Shown: piece after piece, positions 53,925 through 62,320 of the stretch
Layout: each line of letters opens with the position of its first letter
Numbering within the stretch: position 1 is the first letter of the stretch
Source of the DNA: Candidatus Nitrosocosmicus arcticus
GTDB taxonomy: Archaea; Thermoproteota; Nitrososphaeria; Nitrososphaerales; Nitrososphaeraceae
DNA: 64,000 nucleotides
Reading direction: 5' to 3'
Assembly: GCF_007826885.1 (NCBI RefSeq)
Contig: NZ_ML675586.1
Coordinates: forward strand, 62,001-126,000
Notes under the pieces: model-generated
What the model was told of the DNA's origin: nothing
Seen by the model: only the letters and a program-made list of their open reading frames with translations
Databases searched by the model: none
Translations under genes and position numbers: made by a program

Positions 53925-54134
53925 AAGAACGACAAGGAGTCAAAGAATTATAGAAGCAATCGAAATTTGAAAATGTTTGATTGCTTTGAAATTTTCTCCT
54001 CTGATCATCTCATTTTAAGTGAGGGGAATTGAACCTTTGGCCTATAGATGAGGGTTCCGATAGGTATTTGTGAAACAAATTGAAATCATCCAATCATTAA
54101 TTAATTTGGAAATAATTTAGATTAAGGTTGATTG

Positions 54135-54196
54135 GGGACCATGGGGATAGCGTTCAAGAACGTGGGGATATGATTCAAGGTTGAATATGATCTAAA
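54135..54196 (+). repeat. Dispersed repeat, tail B, doubled centre
   Basis: CATGGGGATAGCGTTCAAG is followed at once by AACGTGGGGATATGATTCAA and GGTTGAATATGATC, so the centre and half of the tail occur twice in tandem. This is the only doubled copy. It lies in the spacer between two plus-strand genes; upstream at ~53982 is another T-arm-like GGGGAATTGAACC. Confidence 0.7.
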
Positions 54197-54279
54197 TATA
54201 ATCAACTATATAGACTCGACATAAGTTTTTTTGAGAACACTGAAAGTTTTTCTACTGTCGTGATCTATTTACATGAAAC

Positions 54280-55131
54280 TTGACCTTGAATATCGGTTGT
54301 TCAGGCTGGAGTTATGAAGGATGGAGAGGTAATTTTTATCCAAAGAAGATGGATAATAAAGACTATTTGTCATTTTACTCGAACTTATTCAAGTTTGTTG
54401 AGGTCGATTCTACATATTATCATATACCTTCGAGATCTACAGTTAGAGGTTGGAAAGACAAAACCCCTGAAGATTTTAAATTTTCATTGAAATTTCCCAA
54501 GGTAATTACCCATGAGAAGAAATTAGAAGATGTTGCTAAACCTCTTTCAATATTATTTTACTCATTAGAGCCCTTGATTGAAAAAACAATAACTTTGTTA
54601 ATACAACTTCCACCATTTCTTTCAGAAAAGAAAGGGTTTAATCCTTTAAAAGATATGATTCGTCATCTAGACAAGAGATTTAGATATTCTTTAGAAGTGC
54701 GACACTCTTCATGGTTCAATGATAACGTATATGATTTTTTAAAAGAAAATAACATCTCATTAGTTTGGAGTGTAAGGGATGAATTGGAGTCTCCTTCAAT
54801 TCTAACTTCTGATCAGGTTTACATCAGATTCATAGGCGATAGAAGCATTTCAGAGATGGACTTTGGTAAGATCGTAAAAAACAGAAGAAATGAGATGCTT
54901 GAATATGTAAAGCAGGTTAGAGAGTTACAGGATGAAAATTCAAACATCCGTAACGTATTAATAGCATTTAACAATCATTTTGCCGGCTTTGGTCCTCAAT
55001 CCGCTAACGATTTTTTGAAACTGATGAATATGTCTGAAATAGATTGGAAGACTGAATTGGAACGTTATGAAAACAATTCTAGTCAATCCAATGGGAGATA
55101 TCAGTCTAGTTTAACCGATTTCCCTAAATAG
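54280..55131 (+). CDS. DUF72 family protein, copy 2
   Basis: The protein has 283 residues. DUF72 hallmarks: IGCSGWSYEGWRGNFYPKK, YSNLFKFVEVDSTYYHIP, FKFSLKFPKVITHEKKL, YSLEVRHSSWFNDNV and the closing IAFNNHFAGFGPQSAND. The start is a TTG six residues before GCSGW, since no in-frame ATG is near; a second TTG follows two codons later. This copy is closer to the bacterial YecE pattern (SGWSYxxWxGxFYP) than the copy at 39193. Function is unknown. Confidence 0.85.
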   Translation: MTLNIGCSGWSYEGWRGNFYPKKMDNKDYLSFYSNLFKFVEVDSTYYHIPSRSTVRGWKDKTPEDFKFSLKFPKVITHEKKLEDVAKPLSILFYSLEPLIEKTITLLIQLPPFLSEKKGFNPLKDMIRHLDKRFRYSLEVRHSSWFNDNVYDFLKENNISLVWSVRDELESPSILTSDQVYIRFIGDRSISEMDFGKIVKNRRNEMLEYVKQVRELQDENSNIRNVLIAFNNHFAGFGPQSANDFLKLMNMSEIDWKTELERYENNSSQSNGRYQSSLTDFPK

Positions 55132-55184
55132 ACTTACTCCTTAATCAATTTCCGAAAAATAAAACTATCATAATATTTTTCTAT

Positions 55185-55766
55185 TTAATCAGTAAAAGAT
55201 TCATTTATTTCGTCCGAATTACCATTAACAATTTCTATATTGTCTGGACTTAATTTGATTGATTCAATTATATCCCATAAACTTTGAAATTCTCTAATAA
55301 TTTGAGATTTGGCGTTATTACAATTTTTACACTTAAAGGAAAATAGAATGTCAATGCCCTCATTCGTAATATTAGTCTCAATATTTTCTGTGGTAATATT
55401 TTTCGAACTACATTTGGGGCATTCGGCATGCTCCATGAGAGACAAAGGAATTATTTTCCATTCCGTCCACCAATCCGATGGGTCTTTATCCGGACTAAAT
55501 TTGTTGAATCTATTCTTCCCGTTCATTGTTTTTCGACAGTAGCGGCATGTGGCCCTGCCATATACAGTAAACTGTCCAGTCCGATTGTTCCAATTTACTT
55601 GTGATGCTACTATCTTCATTTCACTCTTAACCCAAGCATTGCACCAGGGACATGGTTTCCCAAAATCTTTATACAATATGTAAAAGAATGTGTAATGATT
55701 ATTATTATTTATATGAAAATGGTTGAAACATAAGATCTTGAAAGGGCTTAGTAGTTTGAATGCCAT
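55185..55766 (-). CDS. Multi-zinc-ribbon protein
   Basis: The protein has 193 residues with four C-x-x-C pairs: PCPWCNAW, CRYCRK, ECPKCSS and CKNCNN. They likely form two zinc ribbons. The first ~35 residues (MAFKLLSPFKILCFNHFHIN) are less well supported and the true start may be further in. No enzymatic motif is seen; nucleic-acid or protein binding is the common role of such ribbons. A perfect 16-bp palindrome stands 65 bp before the start. Confidence 0.6.
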   Translation of the reverse strand: MAFKLLSPFKILCFNHFHINNNNHYTFFYILYKDFGKPCPWCNAWVKSEMKIVASQVNWNNRTGQFTVYGRATCRYCRKTMNGKNRFNKFSPDKDPSDWWTEWKIIPLSLMEHAECPKCSSKNITTENIETNITNEGIDILFSFKCKNCNNAKSQIIREFQSLWDIIESIKLSPDNIEIVNGNSDEINESFTD

Positions 55767-55830
55767 TTTACACTATCGGCAAATGCGCTAGACCCATCAA
55801 GACCTTTAGTGGTTTACACCAAAGCCTACA

Positions 55831-55846
55831 ACCTTTTGCAAAAGGT
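55831..55846. promoter_or_regulatory. Perfect 16-bp palindrome upstream of the zinc-ribbon gene
   Basis: ACCTTTTGCAAAAGGT is its own reverse complement and lies 65 bp before the minus-strand start at 55766. It could be an operator or a structured element. A second, imperfect symmetry (CTTTAGTGG ... ACACCAAAG) lies just to its left. Confidence 0.35.
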
Positions 55847-56031
55847 ATAGAATGTTATGCCAAATAAATTTAAATAATCTACTAACCAGGAATTTTTTAC
55901 CTAAAATTATAATTAATAGATATTTTAACACGTAATTAAAACAAATTAGAGACATTTTGTAATAAAGTCAAATAGTCTATCCACATCTAAACAATAAAAG
56001 TCACCAAATTTATTTTCAATATTAATCAATG

Positions 56032-56193
56032 ATGAATGATAGAGTATATGAAAAGAAAAAGCAGACTATTCTAAGATTTATCAAAAAAAACAGAAAAGTA
56101 GATCATTCATTTATTTTAAATAATGTCAATATTGATTATGAAACTTTAATGAAGATACTATCTGAATTGCGAATGGAGGGACGTTTAGATTAG
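56032..56193 (+). CDS. Small winged-helix-like protein (53 residues)
   Basis: The frame runs ATG to TAG and encodes MNDRVYEKKKQTILRFIKKN, then a helix-turn-helix-like stretch (HSFILNNVNIDYETLMKILS) and ELRMEGRLD, as in the core of small winged-helix DNA-binding proteins (helix, helix, recognition helix, start of wing). It could be a small regulator or the remnant of one. An A/T-rich promoter region lies before it. Confidence 0.45.
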   Translation: MNDRVYEKKKQTILRFIKKNRKVDHSFILNNVNIDYETLMKILSELRMEGRLD

Positions 56194-56377
56194 AAATTGA
56201 GTAACTAGGTTTTAACTTTGATTTTCGTACTATCAGATCTATAATAATATATTAACAGATTTTAGAGACGATAGATGATTCATAATGAAAAAATCAAGAC
56301 AATTATCTGCTGCGAATTAGTTAACACCATGGAGGAATTATTTCATCAAAATACATCTTTAGATAGGGTGAAAATTT

Positions 56378-56421
56378 AGTTTGGGCGCGTGGGGATGCGG
56401 TTCAAGATTGAATGTAATCTG
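56378..56421 (+). repeat. Dispersed repeat, tail B
   Basis: Lead AGTTTGGGCG, centre CGTGGGGAT, tail GCGGTTCAAGATTGAATGTA then ATC. It lies downstream of the large Excalibur-repeat gene. Confidence 0.85.
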
Positions 56422-56578
56422 AGCAGAGTATTCAATCCATGGAAACAGGTATGAATCGCTTTATTTATAACAATTTATTTTAACGTTTGAATAAAATCCA
56501 TATTATTATCAGAGGTAGTCTGCTTGATACAAACAAAAAAAAGGTTAAGAACGATTTCCGGGAGTGACTAGATGTTTC

Positions 56579-58780
56579 TTAGTTAAAGAAATTAATGTTT
56601 GCTTCAACAAAATTATTGGCTGCAAACTCTATTGGTTCATCTTCGCCATCATTCCATAATACTATTCCATTTACATTGTTCAGAGTTTTTGTTTCGCCAG
56701 TATCTAAATCAGGTCCTTCTTGATTATCAGTAATTGTGGCTTCGTATAAAATATTTGAATTAGACTCTGATTGTTCGACTTGATTCATTTCTACTTCAAC
56801 TGCATCAGATAAACCATCATTCAAGTTGGCTGCAACTAGTTTTAGGTCATCATTTTGAACAAGATTCAACTGCAACGATGCAGAATCTAAATCACAGTTA
56901 TCAAAGAAGGCAATAACTCTTACATCTTGTGGATCTATTTGTTCGGATGATAGATCTACAGTATCAGAAATGTCGGTACATGAATTTGATGGAGTAATAA
57001 TGTATTTGTTACTATCGTCACCATTATTATTACCATTGTCGTTATCATTGTCATCATTATTGTTGTTTCCATTATTATTGCCGTTTCCTCCTTTACCATT
57101 GTTTTCACAACCAATACCATCGTTATCTTTGTCAAGTCTGTTAGGATCGGAGGAGGTCACTTTGACGCTATTTGGTATATCATCACAATTAAGAATGTCA
57201 GAACCAGAGCCGTTTCCTCCTTTACCATTGTTTTCACAACCAATACCATCGTTATCTTTGTCAAGTCTGTTAGGATCGGAGGAGGTCACTTTGACGCTAT
57301 TTGGTATATCATCACAATTAAGAATGTCAGAACCAGAGCCGTTTCCTCCTTTACCATTGTTTTCACAACCAATACCATCGTTATCTTTGTCAAGTCTGTT
57401 AGGATCGGAGGAGGTCACTTTGACGCTATTTGGTATATCATCACAATTAAGAATGTCAGAACCAGAGCCGTTTCCTCCTTTACCATTGTTTTCACAACCA
57501 ATACCATCGTTATCTTTGTCAAGTCTGTTAGGATCGGAGGAGGTCACTTTGACGCTATTTGGTATATCATCACAATTAAGAATGTCAGAACCAGAGCCGT
57601 TTCCTCCTTTACCATTGTTTTCACAACCAATACCATCGTTATCTTTGTCAAGTCTGTTAGGATCGGAGGAGGTCACTTTGACGCTATTTGGTATATCATC
57701 ACAATTAAGAATGTCAGAACCAGAGCCGGATTCATTTGCCTCATCTTCTTCACAGCCTATGCCATTTCTATCGCGGTCAAAGTCGTGTGGATCATCTGAT
57801 CCTACTTTAAAGTTCTTGTGTGGAATTTCATTTGATTCAAGTATTCCATCATCATCCTGACAGTTTAAATCAGGTTGATTTGGTTCAATACAGAAATCAG
57901 GATAAGAAGGATCACAAGAAGTTTCTGCACATCCATCTAGTTCAGGGCTGTCTTCACATACATTTTCTTGAGATCCACAGGTTTTTCCATCAGATCTAAA
58001 TATCATTCCATCTGGACATCCATCTGAATCTGGAATACATCTTCCAGTTTCATCATCATCTACAGTATGGTATCCGTCTGGACATCCGCCTTCAGGAACA
58101 CATTGATCGTCGTTATTATTGAAAAATCCGTCAGGACAATCTCCTTCAACAGAAGCACATTTTGGTAAATCAGGATTCAACAGACAATCGTTGTCAGGAC
58201 CTTCACTAGTAACACTGATTGGAGAAAAGCCCATATTCCTATCGTTATTATCCTCATCACCGCTTTCACAGCCTATACCATCATTGTCACCATCAAATCT
58301 GTTTGGATCATTTGATGATACTTTGAAATTCTTACTCGAAACATCTCCACAATCTAGATCTTGTTCCTCAGTCTCCTCAACTAGAGGAGGAGATGTATTT
58401 TCTGTACTGAAGGTTAACCCTAACAGACTCTGTCCTAATGCTGGGTCAGTAGTAGTTGATGATGATGCTAATGCTGGGTCAGTAGTAGTTGATGATGATG
58501 CTAATGCTGGGTCAGTAGTAGTTGATGATGATGCTAATGCTGGGTCAGTAGTAGTTGATGAACTCGATTGATCTCCACCACTGGAATCTCCACCACTGGA
58601 ATCTCCACCACTGTCACTCTCTTCTTCTGCAAATGCAAGTAGATTTACTGGTGCATTAGGAGAAGAAAAAAGTATAGTGGATGAAACCGGAGCAGTGACC
58701 ATCGGAACTGATATTGCAAGTATTAATAATAATACGGGTATTTGATAAAATATTTTTTTTCTAACACTGTTATTACGCAT
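56579..58780 (-). CDS. Large secreted Excalibur-type calcium-binding repeat protein
   Basis: From the ATG at 58780 the protein has 733 residues; the frame is open 63 codons further upstream, but the signal peptide starts here (MRNNSVRKKIFYQIPVLLLI). After a Ser/Thr repeat come Excalibur-like motifs (NRFDGDNDGIGCESG, HDFDRDRNGIGCEED), a Cys-rich region (GCPDGYHTVDDDETGRCIPD) and five identical 43-residue repeats with DKDNDGIGCE. An Asn/Asp linker and a C-terminal beta domain close the chain. The DxDxDG loops should bind Ca2+, with Cys pairs bracing each unit. I infer an extracellular, calcium-dependent structural or adhesive protein. Confidence 0.8.
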   Translation of the reverse strand: MRNNSVRKKIFYQIPVLLLILAISVPMVTAPVSSTILFSSPNAPVNLLAFAEEESDSGGDSSGGDSSGGDQSSSSTTTDPALASSSTTTDPALASSSTTTDPALASSSTTTDPALGQSLLGLTFSTENTSPPLVEETEEQDLDCGDVSSKNFKVSSNDPNRFDGDNDGIGCESGDEDNNDRNMGFSPISVTSEGPDNDCLLNPDLPKCASVEGDCPDGFFNNNDDQCVPEGGCPDGYHTVDDDETGRCIPDSDGCPDGMIFRSDGKTCGSQENVCEDSPELDGCAETSCDPSYPDFCIEPNQPDLNCQDDDGILESNEIPHKNFKVGSDDPHDFDRDRNGIGCEEDEANESGSGSDILNCDDIPNSVKVTSSDPNRLDKDNDGIGCENNGKGGNGSGSDILNCDDIPNSVKVTSSDPNRLDKDNDGIGCENNGKGGNGSGSDILNCDDIPNSVKVTSSDPNRLDKDNDGIGCENNGKGGNGSGSDILNCDDIPNSVKVTSSDPNRLDKDNDGIGCENNGKGGNGSGSDILNCDDIPNSVKVTSSDPNRLDKDNDGIGCENNGKGGNGNNNGNNNNDDNDNDNGNNNGDDSNKYIITPSNSCTDISDTVDLSSEQIDPQDVRVIAFFDNCDLDSASLQLNLVQNDDLKLVAANLNDGLSDAVEVEMNQVEQSESNSNILYEATITDNQEGPDLDTGETKTLNNVNGIVLWNDGEDEPIEFAANNFVEANINFFN
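57082..57726 (-). repeat. Five tandem 129-bp coding repeats
   Basis: The unit starts at 57082, 57211, 57340, 57469 and 57598, and the copies look identical in DNA. Each encodes 43 residues with one Excalibur motif (DKDNDGIGCE). Identity at synonymous sites shows very recent expansion or homogenisation, and copy number may vary between strains or be miscounted in assembly. Confidence 0.9.
58437..58560 (-). repeat. Four tandem 33-bp coding repeats
   Basis: The unit begins at 58437, 58470, 58503 and 58536 and encodes the 11-residue ASSSTTTDPAL near the N-terminus of the large secreted protein. The last copy is partial. It forms a Ser/Thr linker just after the signal peptide. Confidence 0.85.
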
Positions 58781-59138
58781 TGAAAGGTTACAATTGATGA
58801 TGTAAATCCAAGTAATATCCTTTGTGATAATTTTGTTATAGATAAATCGTATATAACATTGAATTGCATCATATCCCCAATGTTTTGAACAATTGCTTTG
58901 GTAAAGATTCTTTGTTGAAGGATTATGGAGTTTTATAGCATTTGTATAATAGATGTCACAATACTTCAAATATGATCAATAATGATTGGTTATTAACACA
59001 GGTAATCAGAGAAGGTCGATCTACTTTATAAAATTTTTAAGGTTGTAAATATAAGCAGATAAAATTCTTTTGCATTATTCTCAATGCTAGGAAAACAAGC
59101 GAAAGCAAGTCCTTACTTCTTCTGAATATATGCTTACA

Positions 59139-59172
59139 TATGTGGAGATACGGTTCAAGGTTGAATATAATC
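59139..59172 (+). repeat. Dispersed repeat, tail B
   Basis: ATATGTGGAGATACGG and TTCAAGGTTGAATATAATC; the centre has one changed base. The spacer 58781-59589 shows no supported gene otherwise. Confidence 0.75.
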
Positions 59173-59589
59173 TACTATGTGAGAAGTCACCGAAATAAAA
59201 TGAATTAGTTTTCTTAACCGCACTCCTCTACATTTACCATTTCATCAATAATATTCAGGAGTAACGTTTGCAAGACTTCAAAGGATCTGGCCCGGTGGAT
59301 TCCGCTGCATTTTCACTACTAAAAAAGGACACATTTTTATATTTATCAGTTTACTTAGACTTTTCAGAAAGGTAATAAGAACGCGAATTGGAATGCATTA
59401 TCACAACTAGCATTTGATCAAATTACCGTATTATTGCATTTATATTATAACTATATTGTATTATATTTGGTATATCTACAACTTGCCTTTCATACTACTA
59501 CCCTAATAAAGTCTATACAAAATGAAAGTCGGATAGCCTCGACTGCATCCATTTTAGTGAATTTTTCTCGAGCATTAAAGGCACTTTTA

Positions 59590-60090
59590 TTAAGGTTCCA
59601 AATTCAAGACCAAATTACCTTCATCTCCTTGTAAATCAACATAACCATCAATAACCTTGTGACCACCAATAACTGCATTGCTGTATTGTTGAGGTTCAAG
59701 TTCATAAGTTTTGGTTCTCTTTTCCTTTTCCTCTATGCTATTGACAGACATGAAAAAGTTAGAATTTTCAAGGACGGTCTTCTCACTATCTGGTTCTTCT
59801 GGAACTTTCAGTTCAAAATTCAAAAAGACTTGACTTTCTGATATGGAAACTGGGAAAAGTAACGAGTCTGCAACCTCGGAACCTATTAAATCTGTTACAT
59901 TCGTTTTAATGTCCTCAACTTCATACATATCTGACCCAAGGCCACTGAGAGAACCATTAGGCTGTTCTAATTCCATCTCAAATGTATATTTAGTTGTATT
60001 AGTAGTCTGTGAATAACCTTCATGAGAGATATTCATAAACAGTATGGCTATTGTAAAGAGGGCTACGGTCATTACAAAAATATATTTCAT
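59590..60090 (-). CDS. Secreted hypothetical protein
   Basis: The protein has 166 residues. A signal peptide (MKYIFVMTVALFTIAILFMN, cleavage near YSQ) precedes a beta-rich domain (YTFEMELEQPNGSLSG, LLFPVSISESQVFLNFELKV, KRTKTYELEPQQYSNAVIGG, VIDGYVDLQGDEGNLVLN). There are no Cys. The family is not recognised. It is monocistronic with A/T-rich promoter sequence upstream. Confidence 0.6.
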   Translation of the reverse strand: MKYIFVMTVALFTIAILFMNISHEGYSQTTNTTKYTFEMELEQPNGSLSGLGSDMYEVEDIKTNVTDLIGSEVADSLLFPVSISESQVFLNFELKVPEEPDSEKTVLENSNFFMSVNSIEEKEKRTKTYELEPQQYSNAVIGGHKVIDGYVDLQGDEGNLVLNLEP

Positions 60091-60365
60091 AGGGGAAAAT
60101 ATTATGGCAATCTAATATACTTTTTCATATTGGAATAATAGTCCAAACAATTCAATGTTGATACAAACAGGAATCTATAGATGATTACTTACCAATTTTC
60201 CCCCCAATTTTATTTAAATATTATTCTCTTTTGATCTCCAATTTCTTATTCTCTATTTCGACTAGTTTTGAAGTAACGTAATTAGTCAGATCAGGTGTAT
60301 CTCTAAATAATCAAAAATTAAAGAGAGTAGAACCCTAGCCAATTACTAAATATCTTATATTTGCT

Positions 60366-60414
60366 AGAATACATCCGTGGGATTAAGTTCCCTGTAGAGT
60401 GAGATTCTATAGTA
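60366..60414 (+). repeat. Dispersed repeat, tail A
   Basis: Lead AATACATC, centre CGTGGGAT (one G missing), tail TAAGTTCCCTGTAGAGTGAG then ATTCTATAG. It lies in the 367-bp spacer between two minus-strand genes, which has no other feature. Confidence 0.8.
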
Positions 60415-60457
60415 ATTTGAGGATATCACAGTTTTTAAACGACAACCTGGACTTTTC

Positions 60458-60769
60458 TTAAGCCTGATTTGTATCCTTAATATGCTTTCTAATCCTTGAC
60501 CATGCTTGTTTAGTTTTATAATCCATTGGCCGAATATCTGATTCTTTAAGTTTCCCATAATGCTCAAATTCTCGAGCAAATGCTGATTGTATTCTATTTA
60601 GGGCCTCTAGTCTATCGGTTCCTACAATCACAGATTCAGTAGTATTTATCCCAAAATCATCTAAAATCTCTTCAGTAGGGATTTTGAGTATTCCTAAATG
60701 TATGTCTATAGGAATGGGATTAAACTCATAGCCATCAATTGGGTCTGGTTGAAATAAGAATCGCGGCAT
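60458..60769 (-). CDS. Hypothetical cytosolic protein
   Basis: The protein has 103 residues: an N-terminal MPRFLFQPDPIDGYEFNPIP, a strand ESVIVGTDRLEALNRIQSAF and a charged helical C-terminus (DYKTKQAWSRIRKHIKDTNQ). Composition and start look genuine. No family is recognised and there is no partner gene, since repeats lie on both sides. Confidence 0.55.
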   Translation of the reverse strand: MPRFLFQPDPIDGYEFNPIPIDIHLGILKIPTEEILDDFGINTTESVIVGTDRLEALNRIQSAFAREFEHYGKLKESDIRPMDYKTKQAWSRIRKHIKDTNQA

Positions 60770-60860
60770 AGAAAAAGGTATTAACCATACTAGAATTTAA
60801 TAATTGCAACATACTAAAAAGACGAGCCAAAATAATATTTATCATATATAGATGTAGAGA

Positions 60861-60903
60861 ACAGCATTCGTGGGGATACGGTTCAAGGTTGAATAGAATC
60901 TCA
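60861..60903 (+). repeat. Dispersed repeat, tail B
   Basis: Lead ACAGCATT, centre CGTGGGGAT, tail ACGGTTCAAGGTTGAATAGA then ATC. It is the last copy in the window. The remaining spacer to 61242 shows nothing. Confidence 0.85.
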
Positions 60904-61242
60904 CAATTAATTCAATTAAATAATGAGATATGTTACATTTGAGTTAAGGTTTGAGTTTCTTCATTTACAATTTCTATTTAAATTATCATTCTTGTGAATT
61001 TGATATTATATCGCATTTCAATATTTAGCAAAAGCCACTTTTACCTTTAACTGGTCCTGAGGAATTTGATTATAGATATTTCATGTATCCCAATTATTTT
61101 ATGGAACAATAAACCCGAAATCAGTTACAGGACTTTTTTCTCGGTGAATCCAGATTTTATTGCTGTCGATCTTAACCGATTAGATGCCATCCACATTAAT
61201 ATTCTGTTGCAAAATTAATGGAAAAGACATTAATAAAGTCTT

Positions 61243-61959
61243 TTACTCCGTTGAGTCGTAAATGTATCTTTTAGATGCTATTGATTGATGCTCAATGATC
61301 TTGTCAAATATATGCAATAACTCACGTGTAAAATCTAAATTTAATTTCCATAAATCTGTTTCAATAGGCTTCTGATGATTAAATCTATACAACTTTCCAT
61401 CCCAGTCTATAATAGGTCGATCTTTGGAATTTCTAGAAATATAAGCACCATTGTTATGAATTGAGTTCCTTATTGTAGTTGCAATCTCAATGAAATTATT
61501 TTTATTTTCTGTTGGAATGATTCCTTTTATAATATTCTTGAATAAACTTTCAAAACTATTCTTATTCTGTTCAAAACTTGTTGGATCATATTCTTTTGAG
61601 ATAAGTCTAAAAGAATGTTCGAAACTAGAAAATATAAAAATATAATATGAATTTCCTATGTGTTGATCGATATAGTCGAATTCCCTAGGATAATTATCTT
61701 CTGGTTTTTTTGCAAAAGAACGATTGCTCAAGTTATAATCAATATAAGTCTCTTTCCACCAGGTGGTATTACCCAGATGCTTGTGAGTAAAAATCAAAAA
61801 ATGAATCGTTGAATCTAGTGTGTTTAATGAATGTTTATAGAAGGTTACTCGAGCATCATTTTGTGCTCTTTTCTGAATATTTAATAGACTGGTCTTTTTA
61901 TTATCAAATATCTGTAGAATTTGGTCAAGTTCTCTTATTAAGTCTAGTCTGTCTATCAT
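61243..61959 (-). CDS. HEPN-like hypothetical protein
   Basis: The protein has 238 residues and is mostly helical. Near the C-terminus IATTIRNSIHNNGAYI carries the R-N-x-x-H arrangement of HEPN ribonuclease domains. The preceding helices (SLNTLDSTIHFLIFTHKHLG, YYIFIFSSFEHSFRLISKEY) fit an all-helical HEPN bundle. HEPN proteins often act as RNases in toxin-antitoxin or defence systems. The partner antitoxin (for example an MNT nucleotidyltransferase) is not seen nearby, so this assignment is tentative. Confidence 0.5.
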   Translation of the reverse strand: MIDRLDLIRELDQILQIFDNKKTSLLNIQKRAQNDARVTFYKHSLNTLDSTIHFLIFTHKHLGNTTWWKETYIDYNLSNRSFAKKPEDNYPREFDYIDQHIGNSYYIFIFSSFEHSFRLISKEYDPTSFEQNKNSFESLFKNIIKGIIPTENKNNFIEIATTIRNSIHNNGAYISRNSKDRPIIDWDGKLYRFNHQKPIETDLWKLNLDFTRELLHIFDKIIEHQSIASKRYIYDSTE

Positions 61960-62041
61960 AATATTTTGCAGCAGAATGACTATTTATTATTACATGATGG
62001 TAATTAGTAAATTAGAAACCGATTCGTAATTTTTTGGTATT

Positions 62042-62269
62042 ATGAATTCTAGAATCTCAAATAAGATTTCCTTAAGTTTACAGCCTGTTATTAGAAGGTT
62101 ATTCGTATATCATAAAGCGATTAAGGAAAAATTAATGAATTATTTTCATTTGGTTTTTCTTTTATTCAATATATTGCGTATAAACACATCATTTGGAAAA
62201 ATGAACAATATTCTAGATATAGATTCGGTGAAATTAAGATCACCTATCAGCAAAAAACTTTTCCAATAA
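62042..62269 (+). CDS. Doubtful small protein
   Basis: The frame runs ATG to stop, 75 residues (MNSRISNKISLSLQPVIRRL), with a hydrophobic middle (FHLVFLLFNILRI). It lies divergently 83 bp from the HEPN-like gene. Composition is close to random A/T-rich sequence, and no family supports it. Confidence 0.25.
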   Translation: MNSRISNKISLSLQPVIRRLFVYHKAIKEKLMNYFHLVFLLFNILRINTSFGKMNNILDIDSVKLRSPISKKLFQ

Positions 62270-62320
62270 TTTATTTTATCCCAATATTATTGTTAGAATG
62301 TGAATTGATATTATAGATAA

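Noticed and set aside
56970-57860. 296-residue plus-strand frame with perfect repeats
   Set aside because: It is the antisense of the Excalibur repeat gene; periodic DNA keeps several frames open.
58119-58571. 150-residue plus-strand frame
   Set aside because: It is antisense to the same secreted protein, whose signal peptide and Cys motifs support the minus strand.
1206-60903. CRISPR array
   Set aside because: The repeats are scattered over 60 kb, have no constant spacer size, and no cas gene is visible.
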